Source of the DNA: Myrica gale
Lineage: Eukaryota > Streptophyta > Magnoliopsida > Fagales > Myricaceae
Assembly (NCBI GenBank): GCA_963930655.1
Contig: OZ005616.1
Coordinates: 12,056,001-12,120,000 of the forward strand
Length of the DNA stretch: 64,000 bases
Direction of reading: 5' to 3'
Shown: positions 13,696-25,265 of the stretch, piece after piece
Position numbering within the stretch: position 1 is the stretch's first letter
How the letters are laid out: the number at the start of each line of letters is the position of its first letter
Translations under genes and position numbers: made by a program
Notes under the pieces: generated by a model
Told to the model about the DNA's origin: nothing
Database searches by the model: none
Seen by the model: only the letters and a program-made list of their open reading frames with translations

Positions 13696-15544
13696 TCTAA
13701 TACTCCTAATGTGTCTACTAGTTATGAAATGGATACTAGTTTGAAAAAACCTTGTATTGAGTTTAGTCCAGATGATATTGTTGCTGACCTAGGGTTACCT
13801 AAATCCATTGAAGACTATGATGCTAAAATTATTGATCAAGTTCATAGGTAGTACTGATCAAAGGTCCTTGTCAACTGCGTAGCCATTAAAGGTATTTGGG
13901 ACATTTTTTTCTCTTGTGGTTGATGAGTCTCGAGATAATTCAGCGAAGGAGAAAATGACAGTGGTTTTGAGATATGTGAACAAATGTGGACAGGTGATTG
14001 AAAGGTTTCTTGGTGTGGAACATGTTCCTGATACGCGCTCTTAATCTTTGAAAGATGCTATAGACAAATTGTTTGCAAGCCATGGGTTGTCAACATCCAA
14101 ATTGGGAGGTCAAGGGTATGATGGGGCATCAAACACTCGAGGCGAGTTCAATGGGTTGAAATCGCTCATTTTGAGGGATAATCCTTATGCTACCTATATC
14201 CATTGTTTTGCTCACCAACTTCAACTGACAGTTGTGGCTATTGAAAAGAATAACTTTCAAGTTGGTGTTTTTTTTTAATTATAGTTATGTGATTGTGACT
14301 ATGGTCCGAGCTTCTTGTAGAAGGAGAGATAATCTTCGGCAAAGTCAACATGAGAAGATAGTGGAGTGTTGGAAAATGGAGATATTTCTAGTGGACGGGG
14401 CAAAAATCAAGAAACCAGTCTTGTACGACCAGGTGATACTCGTTGATTATTATATCTCATTACAATATTTTAGACCATTCATTTTTCCTTTCTTTGTTTA
14501 TTGGTTTTTAATTCCCATAACATTGTAGGTGACACTCGTTTGGGTTCCTACTACACCACAATAAAGCGTCTCTTTGCCATTTGGTCTGCAATGTTGGACG
14601 TTCTTGAAAACAGAAATGAGGATGGTACTTGCCCAGAGCAAAGATCCATGACTTTGAGCTTGACGGCTAAGATGCAAAGCTATGAATTTGTATTTGCTAT
14701 CCATTTGTTGAGGAAGATAATGTGAATTACAAATGCATTGTCACAAGCTTTACAGCGAAAGGATCAAGACATTGTTAATGCTATGAGTTTGGTTAGAGTT
14801 GTGAGGGAACGAATGCAAGAGTTGAGGAAGATAGGATGAGATGAATTTTTGGAACAAGTCAAAACATTTTGTCTGAATAATTCTATCAATGTGCCCAATA
14901 TGGAAGATATTATACCAACTCAAGGTCGTTCGAGACGTGGAGGGCAAACAATTACTTATTTGCATTATTTTCGTGTGGAAGTGTTTTGTCAGGTTACTGA
15001 TTTAATTGCTCAAGAGATGAATGATCGTTTCACACAAGCAAGTACAAAGTTACTTCTTTGCATAGCATGTCTTGATCCAAGGGACTCATTCTCAACATTT
15101 GATCTTGATAGGTTATGTCAGCTTGCTGAGTTTTATCCCGAAGATTTCTCAACAACTAAGAAGTTGTTTCTTAGAGATCAACTTGACACCTACATTAGAG
15201 ATGTTAGATTGCATGATGCTTTTTCTGGGTTTCAAGATATTGGAGGTCTTGCTATGAAGATGGTTGAGACCAAAAAGAATATTTTGTATCCGCTAGTTTA
15301 TCAGCTTATTGAGTTGACATTGATCTTACCAGTTGCAACTGCAACCGTTGAGAGAGTGTTCTCTTCGATGAAGATTATCAAGACTGATTTGTGTATTAGG
15401 ATGGGAGATGACTGGATGAACGATTGCATGATAGTGTACATCGAGCGAGAAATTTTTGAAACTATAGAGAACAAAGTCGTTTTGCAACATTTTCAGAAGA
15501 TACAGAAATGCAGGATCCAATTGCCCCCTCTTCGTAGTACATAG
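13696..15544 (+). pseudogene. hAT-family transposase remnant, zinc-finger/DUF4371 type
   Basis: Three blocks of a plant hAT transposase can be read. First, DIVADLGLPKSIEDYD (13770-13850), an N-terminal segment of the zinc-finger subgroup. Second, a DUF4371-like part from 13910 to 14270 with FSLVVDESRD, VIERFLGVEH and GYDGASNTRG then HCFAHQLQL. Third, a C-terminal frame of 231 residues (14849-15544) with the dimerisation region LILPVATATVERVFSSMKII. An in-frame stop interrupts ERFLGVEHVPDTRS, and frames shift near 13850, 14280 and 14725. The zinc finger itself is missing. The family cuts and pastes DNA; this copy is dead. Confidence 0.85.
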
Positions 15545-16969
15545 TACGATATGTTTATTTCAATATTTTTCGTCTTTAATTTTTTATATTGTAATTCTAA
15601 AACAATTTTTAGCATTACGTATGGAAAAAAAATTTCAGTCATTTTGCTTTAAAATTTCGCCATGGTTGGCTTCTAATCCTAGTTCCGCCCGCCACTGCAG
15701 GTCAGAGTCTTGGAGCTCGTAGATCTTGATAGAGTATAAGAAGAGCGTGATATCATGACCCCTAGAATGATGGTTCAATAGCATCAACGTCACACAAGCA
15801 GCGGGCTAGCCAAAGAAGTACTTGCTAACTTTGAGAATCTGCTGCCTCAATTCATTAAAGTTTTTACCAGGGATGTAGATACTACTTAATGAATGCATAT
15901 ACTCTCTTAACCTTACTATGCTTTTAAACAAGTTTTTGGCATCAAAATAGAGCATTCAATATAACACTCAAAATAACTATAGTCCAAACAACAATTGCAG
16001 CCACAAATGGGATCTGCTGTAACGATGTGACGTGTCCTCTTGCCTCTACAAGCCAAAATTCTTGTAGTAAATCTCCTTGCTTCACACTCGTACAAAGTAT
16101 AGCATTAGCGGAAGAGCTTCAGTTTTTCTTCACCGATATGGAAAACAATGGAAATTAGTATATATGAAGAAGATGTTTTAACGTACCTTTAATTGCTGAG
16201 AGACTTGTAAGACCCTGATATGATTCAAGCAGAAGGAGAAGCTGTCATTGGCAGCGTGCGTGTTGGAAGCTTGCGAAGGGCTAGAGAATTGAAGACCTAA
16301 TAAGTTTTCATTTAAAAGTTTTGCTTAGTTGGCTGATGACGTGGAGCTGTCGTTAAAGAGGATGGACAGAAGAGCTTCTTTGTCAAAGGTTGAGTCCACA
16401 TTGTAAAAATGATAAATTTGAAGTTTGAAATAGAAGGACACAAATGCAAAAGGGGCATAAACTTAAGGACTAAAATGTCAAATTTTCTATTAAATAAGAC
16501 AAAGAAGAGACATGACTTTGAGAGTTAGATTTCAAAATTTTGATCTTCAAGTCTTGTCTAGCATGCTCCCCTAGCTTCCTTTTATAGACAGATTGCTTTT
16601 TCCCACTGTTGGGGTGCACAATATTTAACATCTCATTGGCAGGTTGCAAAACGTATCTTAAGGCCATGGCACCTGAAACAATTCTTATCGTCTAAGGAAG
16701 AGCAAGCTCCGTGTGAAGATTTTGTTAGTTGATTTACTAACAAACCTTTATCCATAGTCCATGTTATTTGCCTTTAAAGAACTCAACCCCATAGGCTAAC
16801 TTAGAGGACGAGAGAGCCTAAGGCATATAAACTATACATTATATACATTAATGGCAGCTCATATTACCAATGAGGTCGACATATCACATACTCCTAAATA
16901 GTCTCTGCTTTAACCTTTTACGTGCCAATATTACCGTTCAAGAATCTCCCTACAGCTGACATACAACGT
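15545..16969. other. Intergenic DNA without recognised genes
   Basis: No coding region could be supported. A stretch at 15690-15890 and another near 16600-16760 have the feel of retrotransposon debris (the latter ends in words like GTTAGTTGATTTACTAACAAACC), but no domain can be read in any frame. Confidence 0.4.
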
Positions 16970-17436
16970 CACTACAACATTTTCGATTTTTAGTGGCAAA
17001 ATTTTTCGTCACTAAAAACACTATTTTCATTGCAGAAGCTTATTCGCGGCGAAAAAAAATCGTCGTAATTCTGTCGCTGTAACCCCATCGCAAATGCTAA
17101 TGAGAGAAGAAATTTGGAATAGTCGGTACAAGTACATTCAGCGACGAAAAAATTCGTCCCTAAAACTTCATTTTTTCGCCACTGAAACACTATTTTCGTC
17201 GCTCAAAGATGTCGAATACAAGAAACTAAACTCCTGTTCGAACCTGATTTTGTGATGTCACTTTGTTCGAACTAGATGTTGTGACGCTTTGTTTGAACTA
17301 GATTGTATGTTCGAACCAGATTTTGTGACGAAAAGTTTTAGTCACTATTACACAATTTCTTTAATGAACTTATTGTCGCAAATATATCATTTTTGTTGCT
17401 ATATAGATGCTTTGCAATAAAATAATTTTGTGACAA
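16970..17436. mobile_element. CACTA element terminus, same family as the 48.2 kb element
   Basis: The block begins CACTACAACATTTTCG and continues TTTTTAGTGGC. It resembles the terminus at 48191 (inverse of CACTACAACAATTTTAGTGGC). Subterminal words TTCGTCGC, TTCGTCAC and GTGACGAAAA recur through 17430. No opposite end was found before the solo LTR at 17949, so this is a truncated copy. Confidence 0.65.
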
Positions 17437-17943
17437 TTTGTTGTTAGCAGGTCAATTTTTTAACTTCATTCATATTTACAAAAATCCAAATTGTAGCCAC
17501 GATAAAAATATCGTAATACCAATATTGGCTCTTTTCGAATATGAAAACATTCTGAATACACATGCAATAATAGCAAAGTTTTACACAAATCCAAAAGTTA
17601 GAAAAAAGTATCAATATTCTAAATAAATCCAAAACATAAAGAGAAAAATATGTTGAAGTTGCGACAACATTTGTCTTTGTGCTTCCTCATGTTGCTCTCA
17701 TTGCTGTCAAAGTCTATCCTCAAGTGGGCTCGCCCATGAACACTATTATGTAGTACCTTTCATTGTAGGAGCTTGCAAAATAGAGCTCTCATGCTGTCAA
17801 AGTCTATCCTCTAGTGGACACCACATATTTTCCATTCTTTCCCATCTGATGGACTTGCTAACATCAAAGCATAAAATCTTTGGAAGAAAGAAAAATTATG
17901 TAACAAATGGGGAGAGTACCTGTTATTAATAGTCGACTTTGTT
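17437..17943. other. Non-coding stretch with a short duplicated segment
   Basis: GCTGTCAAAGTCTATCCTC occurs twice (near 17701 and 17796), each followed by AGTGG. Nothing else recognisable was seen. Confidence 0.4.
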
Positions 17944-17948
17944 ATAAT

Positions 17949-20900
17949 TGTGAGACCCCGTATTCCTATTTGCTATTTTCCTATGTATTTGTTTTAATTT
18001 AACTCAAGGGGCCATATTTTTGGCCAATGTATGACTTAACTTTAATACTTATGGTATTTTGTTTTATTATCATTGTGAAATTTTATTGGTGCAATTCTAT
18101 TATTTTCCTAAGAGCCGAATTTTTACAAGTAGATTTCTTTTATGAATTAATCTTTTCATTGCTTATTATTATACTACCATGATTTATGAAATTAAATATA
18201 TGAAGAGAAATTGCATAATAATCTATAGTTATGAAATTGATGTTGAGCATATAGATTATTTTGTGTCCTTAATTAGGTAACCTTAATCACCATTAGGTAG
18301 GCTTAAGCATCATTAGAAAAATTAAGTGATAAGTTGATAGATTATAGGAAAGCTTGATAAAGAATTTAAAAGATAAGTTAGTGTGCTTATTAAGGAAATA
18401 TGTTAGTGAGCTTATAATAGTGATAAGCTAATGTATTTATAAAGGAGATAAGTTATTGTGTTTATAAAGATAAGTTGATATGTTTGTTGGTGATAAGCTA
18501 ATGTACATATATTAGAGATAAGTCAATTTGCCTATGTGATAAGTGATATATGAAATGAAAAGAAAAAAATAAATCAATGGCAAGAGAGGTGTTTAGGTGA
18601 TAGGCAAGAAGAGGAAGTTGAAGTTACTTTTGGGTGAATCACGTGAGTGGCTTAAACTAGGAGACAAGAAATGAAGTGAATTGAAGGAGATGAGACAAAC
18701 GACTTGTCAACCGCCCATGGTAGCCAATAGAATTGGGCGATACAAGCAAAGTCCCCTTCCCCTTTTGACGTAAATTGGTCCAAGTTCAACCTGCTCTCTT
18801 GCCTTTCACGCCTCACACATCTCACAACCTCACTTCTTCATTTGGTCGCACAAGAGAAGCAAGAAGAGAGAAACCGAGAACCCCACCCTTCCTTCATTTT
18901 GCTTCTCTCCATTTCATTTCTCATCACTCTCTTTACTTAATCTCTCTCTTTTGGCCGAACCTCTCCCCATTTCAGCTCAGTTTTCTTTTGGCCGAACCAC
19001 TTCATCTCCAAGATCTTCCTTTATCTTTCTTCAAGCTATTACAGCAGTTGCCTCTTCTCTTTTCCCTCACCACAAGCCTTCACCACAGCCTCCTTGTTGC
19101 TCTCATCTCAGCCTTGAAAGCCACCAAAGTGTGTGGAACCGAAAGTTAAAGAAGTAGAAGATCCTGGTGTTAGCCGTGAGTCATAGTAGGAGATTGAGGT
19201 AATGTGATTTGGTCTTACATGTTATTCCTTTGTTTCTTTTCTCCATAGGGTCTGACGTTGATCATTTTGTGCTAGGTACCAGCTTTGTGTTCAGCACAAC
19301 AAGTTAAGTTAGAGTTTGATCTCTCAAGTTATGGATTTGTTGTTTTGGCCGAACCTTGCATGTTTCTGTTTCCCTTTTATTTGGCCGAATATCTCTTGCT
19401 GTTATCTTGAATATTTGTTAGATCTGATAGGTTGGGTCTGCTGGAATTAATGTTGTGATGTGGTTGATGGAGGAAGGGATAAATTGGAGGTTGACTGCAT
19501 TCTTGCTTGAGGAATTTCATGCATGCTTGTGTAATGTGTAGATCTGGACATTTCATTTTGATTTGCATACCTAAGTTGTGAAATTGGTTGCTGGAGGATG
19601 AGATTATATGTTTGAATGTGTAAAGGATTGCATGCATATGGGTTGTTGGTGGCCGAATGGCTGAGGCTTGAAAACTAGGTTAATGGCCGAATAGTTGTGG
19701 TTGCTTAAAGGAAGTTATGGTGAAATGTAAAACCTAAGCATCTTATGTTTAGAAGAGTGCCACGGGTTGGATGAAAGATGGAGTAAATAACCATGGATTA
19801 GCCAAGATTAAGGTTGGAAAAGATGAATTAGTAAGTTATCAAAGAATAGTCTTTATGCATGAAGTAAAGAAGATGTCAACTTAGATTTATAGCACTAAAT
19901 AGCTTGTTGTATGAAGTCTTGAATAAGATATGAAAATAATTGGAAGGAAGCCATGTAAGTATGTTAATTAGGGCCTCGGTCAGCAGCCTAACTTAAGGGA
20001 TTAATGTGAAGTGGAGTAAATCAGCAAGTGTAGAAGATTAAATTGGTGAATTTGATGGACATTAGGGTTGGTTAGGTTTAGAACAAGGTAATTGAGTTAA
20101 CCACCCTATTAGTTGTTGTTTTGAGGTTAGGATCTTATTATGTTATGTTGTATGTTGATTGCTTTCTTCAAGAGTTTTATGAAAGTTTAATTAAGTAATT
20201 CTTTGAAAATAAAATAGTATTTTCAAGATATAGATCCTTGGTAAAACCGAAACAATTTTAAGTGTTTCTTTGAATGTTTATGTAATTAAATTCTTAAGCA
20301 TCTAAGTGAGATATTTGAATCGCTTGTAGGCGAACTCGTACCAATACTCAAATGAGACCAAGGTAAGTGGAATGTAAGTGGAGTTACATTTTTTGCAAAA
20401 CTGGAATGATACACAACATTGTTTTACATAAACAAGCATGACATCATAAGCAAGCATGTCATGGCACGAGCATTGCATGATTTTGCAAAGGAATTTTTAT
20501 GCAATAATATTTGAGAAGTTTTATGATAAGTCAAGTCAAGTTAAAGGCTCTGGTCGGTACCGTACCATCAAGGAGGGCACCCATACCGAAGGACGAATGC
20601 GAGAAGGATGGGTGAACCCTAGAGGTAAGTGCAACCACACTGAAGGACGAATGCGAGAAGGTGTGGACCTCAAAGGGTCGTGACTAGCCACTGAAGGACG
20701 AATTCGAGAAGGTGGGCTAGTTCGACCTAATGAAATGTCCCCAAGGGTAAGGGAGACGGTTCCGATGGCAACGCACAACCTTGACTTCAGGGGTAAAATG
20801 GAGCGTAAGTAGCCCACAAGTCAAGAAGAAAATATTTTCAAGGACCTTGTGTCAATTTCAAGAACAAGAACATGTTTTAAGATCAAGAGCATGTGTATAA

Positions 20901-21353
20901 CCATGAAACATGCATGTACATCATGATTTTACGATTTCTCATGATATTCACATTCAAGTTATAAGTTCATGCTTTCAAGTTTAAGTTTTCCCTTACTGAA
21001 TCTTTTTAACTCACGTTTTCAAAACTGTATCATTCTAGATGCCTCAGGTGAAGGAAGTCAGGAGGACTATCTGACTTAGAGAGAAGATGTTTATGTGTTT
21101 TGTTGTTGTGACTTGATCGATGTGATCCGTCACCTATATATATATGTGTTGTTCATGTAATGTATAATCTAAGATACTATGCTTAATTGAGGACTTTTAT
21201 GAAGTTAAGTTAAGTTAAGTTATATTGAGTTTGGTGACCTGTCTCTCTCCCGATTCATTTCCGCTGTTAAGTATGATCAGGTTCGCTGGAGCTTTCCCTC
21301 GGGATTGCTCGCGGCTGTCACTATCCGTACGGGATAGCGTTCGGGGCGTGACA
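17949..21353 (+). mobile_element. Solo LTR A, 3.4 kb, TGTGAGACCCCG family
   Basis: The block starts TGTGAGACCCCG and ends GGGGCGTGACA, with a perfect 5 bp duplication ATAAT on both sides (17944-17948 and 21354-21358). That is the footprint of a solo LTR left after recombination between two LTRs. Inside are degenerate GATAAGCTAATGT repeats (18320-18545), a CT/TC-rich segment with repeated TTGGCCGAA words (18770-19400) and the hairpin array at 20574-20720. Two relatives, B and C, lie at 25266-29258 and 24522-31138. Superfamily cannot be named without the internal region; LTR length suggests a large Gypsy element. Confidence 0.85.
20574..20720 (+). other. Three-hairpin array in LTR A
   Basis: Three successive units share the loop GAAGGACGAATGCGAGAAGG (AATTC in the third) but have different stems. 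Hairpin 1 pairs CACCCAT with ATGGGTG, plus outer AGGG with CCCT (20574-20620). Hairpin 2 pairs CCACAC with GTGTGG, plus outer GAGGT with ACCTC (20622-20671). Hairpin 3 pairs CTAGCCAC with GTGGGCTAG through a one-base bulge (20684-20720). Different stems with kept pairing argue for selected structure. The same arrays recur in LTRs B and C. Confidence 0.65.
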
Positions 21354-21358
21354 ATAAT

Positions 21359-21661
21359 GCTGAGTTCCAACAAGCTTCTTTCCTACATACTGTAATTGTT
21401 GTCTTAATGACACAGAGCACACTACAATAATACAACCAGGACACATAAATTTTCAAAATTTGAACTTCAAAACAGAATAACATAATTGAAATTTTCCATA
21501 TAGATTGTACCATCGCCAGAACTTAATCCTATGAGAAAATGTTCCAAGCATAGTTCCAGAGCAATTCTTTCCTTGTTCTCTTGAAACACCTTCAAAAAAA
21601 TACGGAAACAAAGATAATGTTTAGATAGTATAATCAATCAGAGCATTGAAAACAAACAGAG
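21359..21661. other. Gap between LTR A and the RING gene remnant
   Basis: This roughly 300 bp stretch is probably the 3' flank of the minus-strand RING gene. It carries no recognisable gene or repeat. Confidence 0.4.
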
Positions 21662-22364
21662 TTAATAAAACAGAGCATTTGTTCCAGGGGCCCCTAGAGC
21701 ATTGGATTGCGACATGACAAGCTTGAAGTTGATCAGAGGTTGACTTGTCATACTAGCCTGGATTTTGTTACGACAATTGGCACAAGTGAGCTTGCCTTGT
21801 CCAATCCATTTCTAGAAGCACTTCAAGCAAAAGTCGTGACCACAAGGCATAAATATTTTATCAGCCACTTTTCCAACATCTACCAACTAACAGAGAAACC
21901 CAATTAGGATTGGGCAGTCAATTGAAGTATGAGAATACACCATTCTCATATTAATCCTAAGCATACACAATTCTTCTTTCTTATTCAATAGCACATAAAA
22001 AGAAAACGTTTTTTTTTATAACAGATCTCATTTTTCTAACATTTTTCAAAGAAAAGCAGGTGACAGTGCTTGATATACATATGTATAATGGAAGAAAAAA
22101 GAACACTCTGCCAGCGCTGGTAGTTGAAGATTTACTTTATTGAACGACAATAGACAACATGCAAGTGGAGAAGACCCAAAAATATTCTTTCTTTTCTGTC
22201 CAGTCTCCCACCTTCTCTCGGCAACCAATCCAAACAGTAGAACTTAAATATACAAGAAGGCAAAAATAAATTGAAAGAAAGTTAAACATACTTGATCCGA
22301 GAACATCGTTTTCGTTGTCGATTCTCTCCTTCTTTGGATTCATGTCTTCATCTCCAGACTCCAT
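21662..22364 (-). pseudogene. ORTHRUS/VIM-like RING E3 ligase fragment, broken
   Basis: On the minus strand an ATG at 22364 opens a short exon (MESGDEDMNPKKERIDNEND..., to 22292) ending at a good GTATGT donor. Joining to 21879 keeps the frame and gives VADKIFMPCGHDFCLKCF, a TAG stop (21812-21814), then KWIGQGKLTCANCRNKI and SQPLINFKLV. This is the RING of plant ORTHRUS/VIM proteins, which bind methylated DNA and ubiquitinate histones; relatives read PCGHNFCLKCFEKW and MASQPRINSALV. The stop fits a CAG-to-TAG change. No PHD or SRA domain follows; the frame ends at 21662. The Gypsy insertion starts 23 bp upstream of the ATG, in the leader. Splicing is inferred. Confidence 0.65.
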
Positions 22365-22387
22365 CGAACCAGAAATTAACCTCACCC

Positions 22388-22884
22388 TGTTACAGATTTC
22401 TAGATTGTAACTTTAAATTTAGCTAAGAAAATATTGTAATGAGAAAAGACTTCAATTCATTCATAGAAATGGAAATGATAAGGCCAATTCGAGGTGGCAA
22501 GCCTCCATCGTCTAACAACTCAACACAGATTCGACAAAACCCCAAAAGCAACGCAGGTGCCATATAAAACCGGTTTCTCAACACACACGGGCTGGGCCAG
22601 GAACTACAGCTAATGGCAATAGCCCAAAGACAACCAAACATCTAATATAACTAATAGGCCTGAAGCCCACAATTAATATGCCCGAAGCCCACTCAACTAA
22701 TAGGCCCAAAGCCCATTTACCCGACCAAAGTCTTGACTGGAAATACGACCAAGCTTCCCTTCAGCTCCCGAAACTTCTAACTCTTCTAACTCCTTGCAAA
22801 ATGCCGACATCACTTCTTCCTCCCCCAAACTCATTTGCAACAAGACTTCAACTTTTCAGCCCTAACTCCCTTCTTCTTGTAACA
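22388..22884 (-). repeat. 3' LTR of the chromovirus
   Basis: This 497 bp block runs TGTTACAGATT...TTCTTGTAACA and matches 33499-33994 almost throughout. The region of greatest difference is near 22560-22605. Confidence 0.9.
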
Positions 22885-22900
22885 ATACTCCCCCCTCAAA
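22885..22900 (-). other. Polypurine tract of the chromovirus
   Basis: The minus strand reads TTTTGAGGGGGGAGTAT just before the 3' LTR. This is the expected primer for plus-strand synthesis. Confidence 0.8.
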
Positions 22901-23144
22901 ACACCTTGCCCGCAAGGTGTGGAAAATCGCGTTGAAGATGGAAGAGTTTCTCCCAAGTGGCATCGTCTCGGTTTTGGCCATGCCACTGTACAAGCACCTC
23001 GGTCACTGCTCTTGAGCCTGATCTGGTGAGACGATGGTCAAGCACCGCTACTGGTTCTGAACGAAGCTCCCCTTGCGAATCAGTGGGTGGTAGTTTTGCT
23101 AATGGCGATACACGACTGCCGATGTGTAGTTTGAGCTGGGACAC
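22896..23144 (-). pseudogene. Chromovirus C-terminal chromodomain
   Basis: The segment reads EVLVQWHGQNRDDATWEKLF and ends FPHLAGKVF. This is a chromodomain of the plant chromovirus type (L-V-x-W, then A-T-W-E), lying after integrase at the very end of pol. Such domains guide integration towards chromatin marks. The link to the integrase frame is broken between 23144 and 23211, so the polyprotein is not continuous here. Confidence 0.8.
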
Positions 23145-23210
23145 GTGAAAAATCGGGTGAATAGCGGCCCCTGGTAGCAGATCAAGGCGGTAGGCGACGG
23201 ATCCAACCTG

Positions 23211-24521
23211 CTAGAGCACTGGGAAGGGCCAATAGTACCGCGGAGATAATTTCTGATTGTGGCGTTGTCTGACCGAAAGCTGCCGGTAAGGTTGCAACCG
23301 GAGGTAAATGAGATCGCCCTCCTTAAATTCTCTCTCCCTGCGCTTCAAGTCAGCATATTTCTTCATTCGATTTTGTGCCTTTTGCAGGTTCCTCCGAAGC
23401 AGTGACATAAGGAGTTTGCGGTTGCGCAGGGTGTCATCTACTGTTGCAACGGCTGTGGTACCCGGTTCATATGTCGTAAACCGGGGAGGTAAGTAGCCAT
23501 AAACCGCCTCAAAAGGTGTCATCTTTGTTGAAAAATTCATGCTTGTGTTGTGATTCCATTCGGCCAATGCTAGCCAATCAACCCATCCTTTAGGTTTGTC
23601 CCCAATCATGCACATGAGATAACCTTCCAAACATTTGTTAATGGCCTCTGTCTGTCCATCTGTTTGTGGGTGGTATGTTGTGTTGAGATTGAGCTGCACA
23701 TCTTGCATGCGAAATAATTCTTGCCAAAAACTGCTAGTAAAAATTGGATCTCTAGCTTAAAAATTGAAAACATTTTGCATGAATGTCTGAGCCACTAGCT
23801 TGGCTGTATAAGGGTGTTTGAGTGGCAAGAAATGACTGTACTTAGTTAGCCTATCCACAATCACAAAAATCACACTATAGCCTTGAGATTTAGACAATCC
23901 CTCTATGAAATCCATGGAGATGCTGGTCCAAGGTATTTAAGGGATAGGCAGTGGCTGAAGTAAGCTAGCTGGCAACATGTTTTTCATACTTATTTTGTTG
24001 GCAAATATAGCACTGTTTGATGTATGTTCTGATATCGTGTTTCATTCCCTGCCAATAGAAATCCCTCTTAGCTCTTTGGTAGGATTTTTCATACCCAGCG
24101 TGTCCACCCATTGGGCTGTTATGAATCAACTGTAGAATCCTTTCCTTAATAGCCAAATCATCCCCAATATAAATTTTGTTCTTGTAGTACAACAAACCAT
24201 TCACCAGTTGATATTTGAGGGGATCCAACCTTCCCTCTTAAAGCTTTGCAAGGAGATCTTGCAAGTGGGGATCAGTTAAGTAAGCATGCCTCACTTCTGC
24301 CAACCACGTAGCAATAGGGAACGAAATCGCCATGAGCTCTCCTTTTTCCTCCCCTTCCAATTCTTCAAATTTTCTAGATAAAGCATCAGCGACCTTATTG
24401 TCTCGCCCTTGCTTACACTCCACCAAAAAGTCATATCCCAAGAGCTTAGTAACCCACTTCTGCTGTAGAGGGGTTCCTACCTTCTGTTCAAGCAAGTGTT
24501 TCAAACTTTGTTGATCCGTGC
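23211..24521 (-). pseudogene. Chromovirus RNase H end and integrase
   Basis: 24504-24238 encodes the RNase H end: LKHLLEQKVGTPLQQKW, then GRDNKVADALSRK. 24228-23965 encodes the integrase zinc module (IHNSPMGGHAGYEKSYQR, YWQGMK, CYICQQNK). 23708-23211 encodes the core end (TYHPQTDGQTEAINKCLEGY, AEWNHNTSMNFSTKMTPFEA) and the linker towards the chromodomain. The core between 23965 and 23708 has stops. The RNase H N-terminal part is missing because LTR C cuts in at 24522. Confidence 0.85.
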
Positions 24522-25265
24522 TGTGAGACCCCGACCTATTTCTATCTTTGTAAAAGAACTATGACTCCTTAAGTATGTATTACTCTAATTATTGAGAATG
24601 AATGTATGGATGATTAATTTCAAGTTATGTTTAGGGGGATTTTCCCCTAACGTTTTTATGAGTTTTAAGCTAGTTAAATTGAGCAATTGAGATTTATTAG
24701 CTTGAATTGTTTTAATTATCGGAATTTGTCCCTAAGTTACAATATTTGGAAGTTTTTAATTAGGGGATTTAGCCTAGAAGATATGTGAGTCTTTGGAACA
24801 AAAGAGGAGACATATTAGAGTTAGTTTGGTGGGTGGGTGGCAGAAAAGAAAAATAAGTTTTCTTGAGGGGCAGAAAAGGAAAAAAGGGGGACAAATGGAG
24901 GAGAAGAAGGGAAAGAAGGGGGGAAGGGCAGTTTTGCCTTTTCCCTTCCCCCAAGCCCTACCATAAGACAACACCCCTCCCCAAACCGCATAAGCCACTT
25001 TTGCCCTAGCTCCCACCCAAACAAGAGAAGGAGAAGAAGAAAGAGAAGGAAAAGAAGAAGAAGAAGAAGGAGAAGAAGAAAGAAGAAGAAGGGAAGAAGA
25101 AAAGAAAGAGAGAGAGAAGGAGGTGAGTGGTTTTGACCGGCCAAGCCATGCCCATCTTCACCCATTTTCCCTTTTCTTTTGATGGTTGTTGGTTGTGAAA
25201 TTTGCTGGTTTTCTCCTTGTATATATATGTTGTATTCATGTGTTCTTTGAAGAAAATGTAGATCT

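Noticed and set aside
15690..16830. Possible further Copia remnant
   Set aside because: A few phrases feel retroelement-derived but no conserved residue pattern could be read in any frame.
18775..19157. Two overlapping frames of 124 and 68 residues in LTR A
   Set aside because: They lie in the CT-rich leader-like part of the LTR and have Ser/Leu/Pro composition without a recognisable domain.
20574..20720. CRISPR-like array from spaced repeats
   Set aside because: Only three units, stems pair within units, and it lies in a plant LTR repeated elsewhere; this is not a CRISPR array.
20456..20817. Frames of 75 and 93 residues across the hairpin array
   Set aside because: The repeated EGRMREG-like words arise from the tandem loops; stem changes alter the protein but keep pairing, which favours structure over coding.
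24769..25239. Overlapping antisense frames with runs of Phe, Leu and Ser
   Set aside because: Caused by purine-rich AAG/GGA tracts in LTR C; low complexity in several frames at once.
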